NCBI GenBank assembly: GCA_005223375.1
Contig: RXOD01004030.1
Location: 1 to 31,195, forward strand
From: Amoebophrya sp. AT5.2
Lineage: Eukaryota; Sar; Dinophyceae; Syndiniales; Amoebophryaceae
DNA: 31,195 nt
Direction of reading: 5' to 3'
Shown here in pieces: positions 29,801 to 31,195 of the stretch. A program made the translations under genes and the position numbers. Within the stretch, counting starts at the first letter, position 1; every line of letters starts with the position of its first letter. The notes under the pieces were generated by a model that had not been told where the DNA came from, made no database searches, and saw only the letters and a program-made list of their open reading frames with translations.

Positions 29801-31195
29801 GTTGCGATTTTCGTCGTGGGCTGCGTCCGCTCCTCCTCCTCTTGCCGAAGACCTAATTTTCATCGTTTCGTTCTGATGTTGCTGCTGATCAGCCATCCGC
29901 GGTCCAGATTGGTGCTGGGGCAGGCTACTTCTCTTCATTTGCTGCTGGTAGTCGTTGTATCCAGGACTATTCTCCGCTCCTTTGTTATCGTTGCCGAACA
30001 AAGACAGCACTTGCATCGTATGACTATCGGCCTCGTCGATCGCATCCGGTGGCTTATCCAGTCGCGGCGACCCTTTTGGCGGCCTATTAAGCGACTCCCT
30101 CGATGTTGAAGACAGCCCTGGCGGCGACCGTTTCGGCCCGGTGGAGGCTGCGCTGGCAACACCAGCCGCTTTTGATCGCAGTGCTTCGTAAAATCGATCC
30201 AACACAGTCTCTTCCCGAGGGGGCGAAACGTCCTCGGTCTCCAGCTCCGTCGGGGTGTCGTGCTCGAGAGCACTCGCGTCTGCGCCCTGGTCGCCGAGAG
30301 CGGGCGAAAAGTAGTTGAAGCCTTCTTGGGTCCGAAACCCGGATGCGGGATCGTAGTGCTCAGCGTAATGCTCGCCGTAGGCACCGCCGTCGCCGTAGTA
30401 CCTGTGGCGCGGAGGTGGAAGAAGAAAATGCTCCCTACAGCTACACCAACACCTACTTTGCCACGTACATTTTATAACAGTGTTAATTTCATCATTGGAT
30501 ATGGATTCCGATTCCGGGTGCGTGTTCCTTCTCTTCACCAGATTCAAAAAATGATCACATTCACAATGCACTGATCGTTAATACGGATCGGCCCCGTATG
30601 CGTTCACCGTGTTTTGGACTCGGTTGTAGATGAAGTAGTTGTTGATCGAGATGTCGTTGTACTGAGTTTGGCTTTGGTTGTAGTTGTGTTGGTAAAAATT
30701 GTCGCCTCCTGCGTAGCCTTCTTCCTCGGTGGAGTACGGCATTTGGTGCCCTTCCTGATTACCCATATTGTCCCGAGGATTCTCGGCCATCCTCTTCTCC
30801 AAATACTTTGCAGCAGCACCGGCGTACGGATTCTGACTGCTACCGAGCCCGAGACCGGAGGAGGAAGAGGACGCGGCCAAACCTAGGTGGTCCCGCGACT
30901 GACCGTGTCCTTGCGCGAGCTGGCCGCGGCCGACGCGTCTGTTACTACCTCCAGCGGGTTCAGATTCATCAAGTAGCATGTTGTTCGCGTAGTCATGATC
31001 TTCGAGACCAGGGGGCACGCTTGCGGGTTGTTGGGGTGACGCGGCGCCGTGGCCGTACGTCGGGTAGAAGACCGGGGGACTATGTTGAGCCATGTCGACC
31101 GATTGAGACTGCTGAAAGTTTCTGTCCCTCCCGCGACCCTTTCTGTCCTTCCCGCCGGCACTATATGAAGCTCCTGCAGAGGACGGCGGCAATAG
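26882..31195 (-). CDS. Very long low-complexity tail-anchored protein, 5' end outside window
   Basis: Exon a runs from the window edge at 31195 to 30585, open throughout. Exon b is 30401-26882. The 183-nt intron is GT-AG (CC|GTATTA...CACAG|GTAC) and joins NAYGADP to YYGDGGAYGEHYAEHYD, keeping the Tyr/Gly-rich composition across the junction. At least 1376 aa are visible. Most of the protein is disordered: Gln/His/Ser/Asn-rich tracts, Asp/Glu/Ser clusters, a Pro6 and a Gly7 run, an Ala-rich KAKQAAAAAKAKEE segment near 28690, and an RGG-like RPRGRDGAPRG. One more ordered stretch lies near 27500-27640 (RQHILYVIRENQAVEIAPPL, then DLQRFIDKYN). The last 24 residues contain a single hydrophobic segment (NIIVAILVVLAGTMYY), preceded by a basic/amphipathic region, which indicates a C-terminal membrane anchor facing the cytosol. 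I do not recognise the family. Confidence 0.82.

Noticed and set aside
1..31195. CRISPR arrays, prokaryotic operons, tRNA or rRNA genes
   Set aside because: No regularly spaced repeats, no ribosome binding site pattern, and no RNA gene I could support by eye; the spliced genes show eukaryotic DNA.

Overview
The window reads as nuclear DNA of a flagellated protist. Genes carry short spliceosomal introns (116-354 nt in the eight I could place, all GT-AG), proteins are long and rich in low-complexity inserts, and one gene is a clear TMEM231, a protein of the ciliary transition zone. Every gene I can support (nine, plus one fragment) lies on the minus strand. Unidirectional gene blocks, moderate-to-high GC, short intergenic spaces and introns bordered by short direct repeats fit a dinoflagellate relative with a compact genome. 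A syndinian such as Amoebophrya is my best guess. That assignment is inference, not proof.

Layout from left to right, all genes on the minus strand. 1-2894: a 5'-complete, 3'-truncated protein with a CxxC...CxxC N-terminus and a METTL21-like (Methyltransf_16) core interrupted by a long insert. 4607-5789: a three-exon MLF1-family gene. 6700-8408: a five-exon TMEM231 gene. 9421-12345 and 13998-16673: two intronless paralogues (974 and 891 aa) of a large family I do not recognise, with a possible degenerate ankyrin-like stretch in the middle. 18062-18757: an unrecognised ORF whose 3' half is duplicated downstream of the 891-aa gene. 20942-22709: a two-exon long coiled-coil protein. 23759-24948: an Mpv17/PMP22-family membrane protein with one frame break near the C-terminus. 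26882-31195: a very long, low-complexity, tail-anchored protein, open at the right edge.

Between the genes lie 0.6-2.2 kb stretches in which I see no convincing genes. They hold a few small tandem repeats and one duplicated block of about 1 kb (12950-13952 and 17412-18470) that flanks the 891-aa gene. The main points of interest are that duplication and its in-frame ORFs, the unrecognised paralogue family, the repeat-bordered introns, the frame break in the Mpv17 gene and the large insert in the methyltransferase. I see no operon-like functional grouping. The shared strand looks like genome architecture rather than a pathway.
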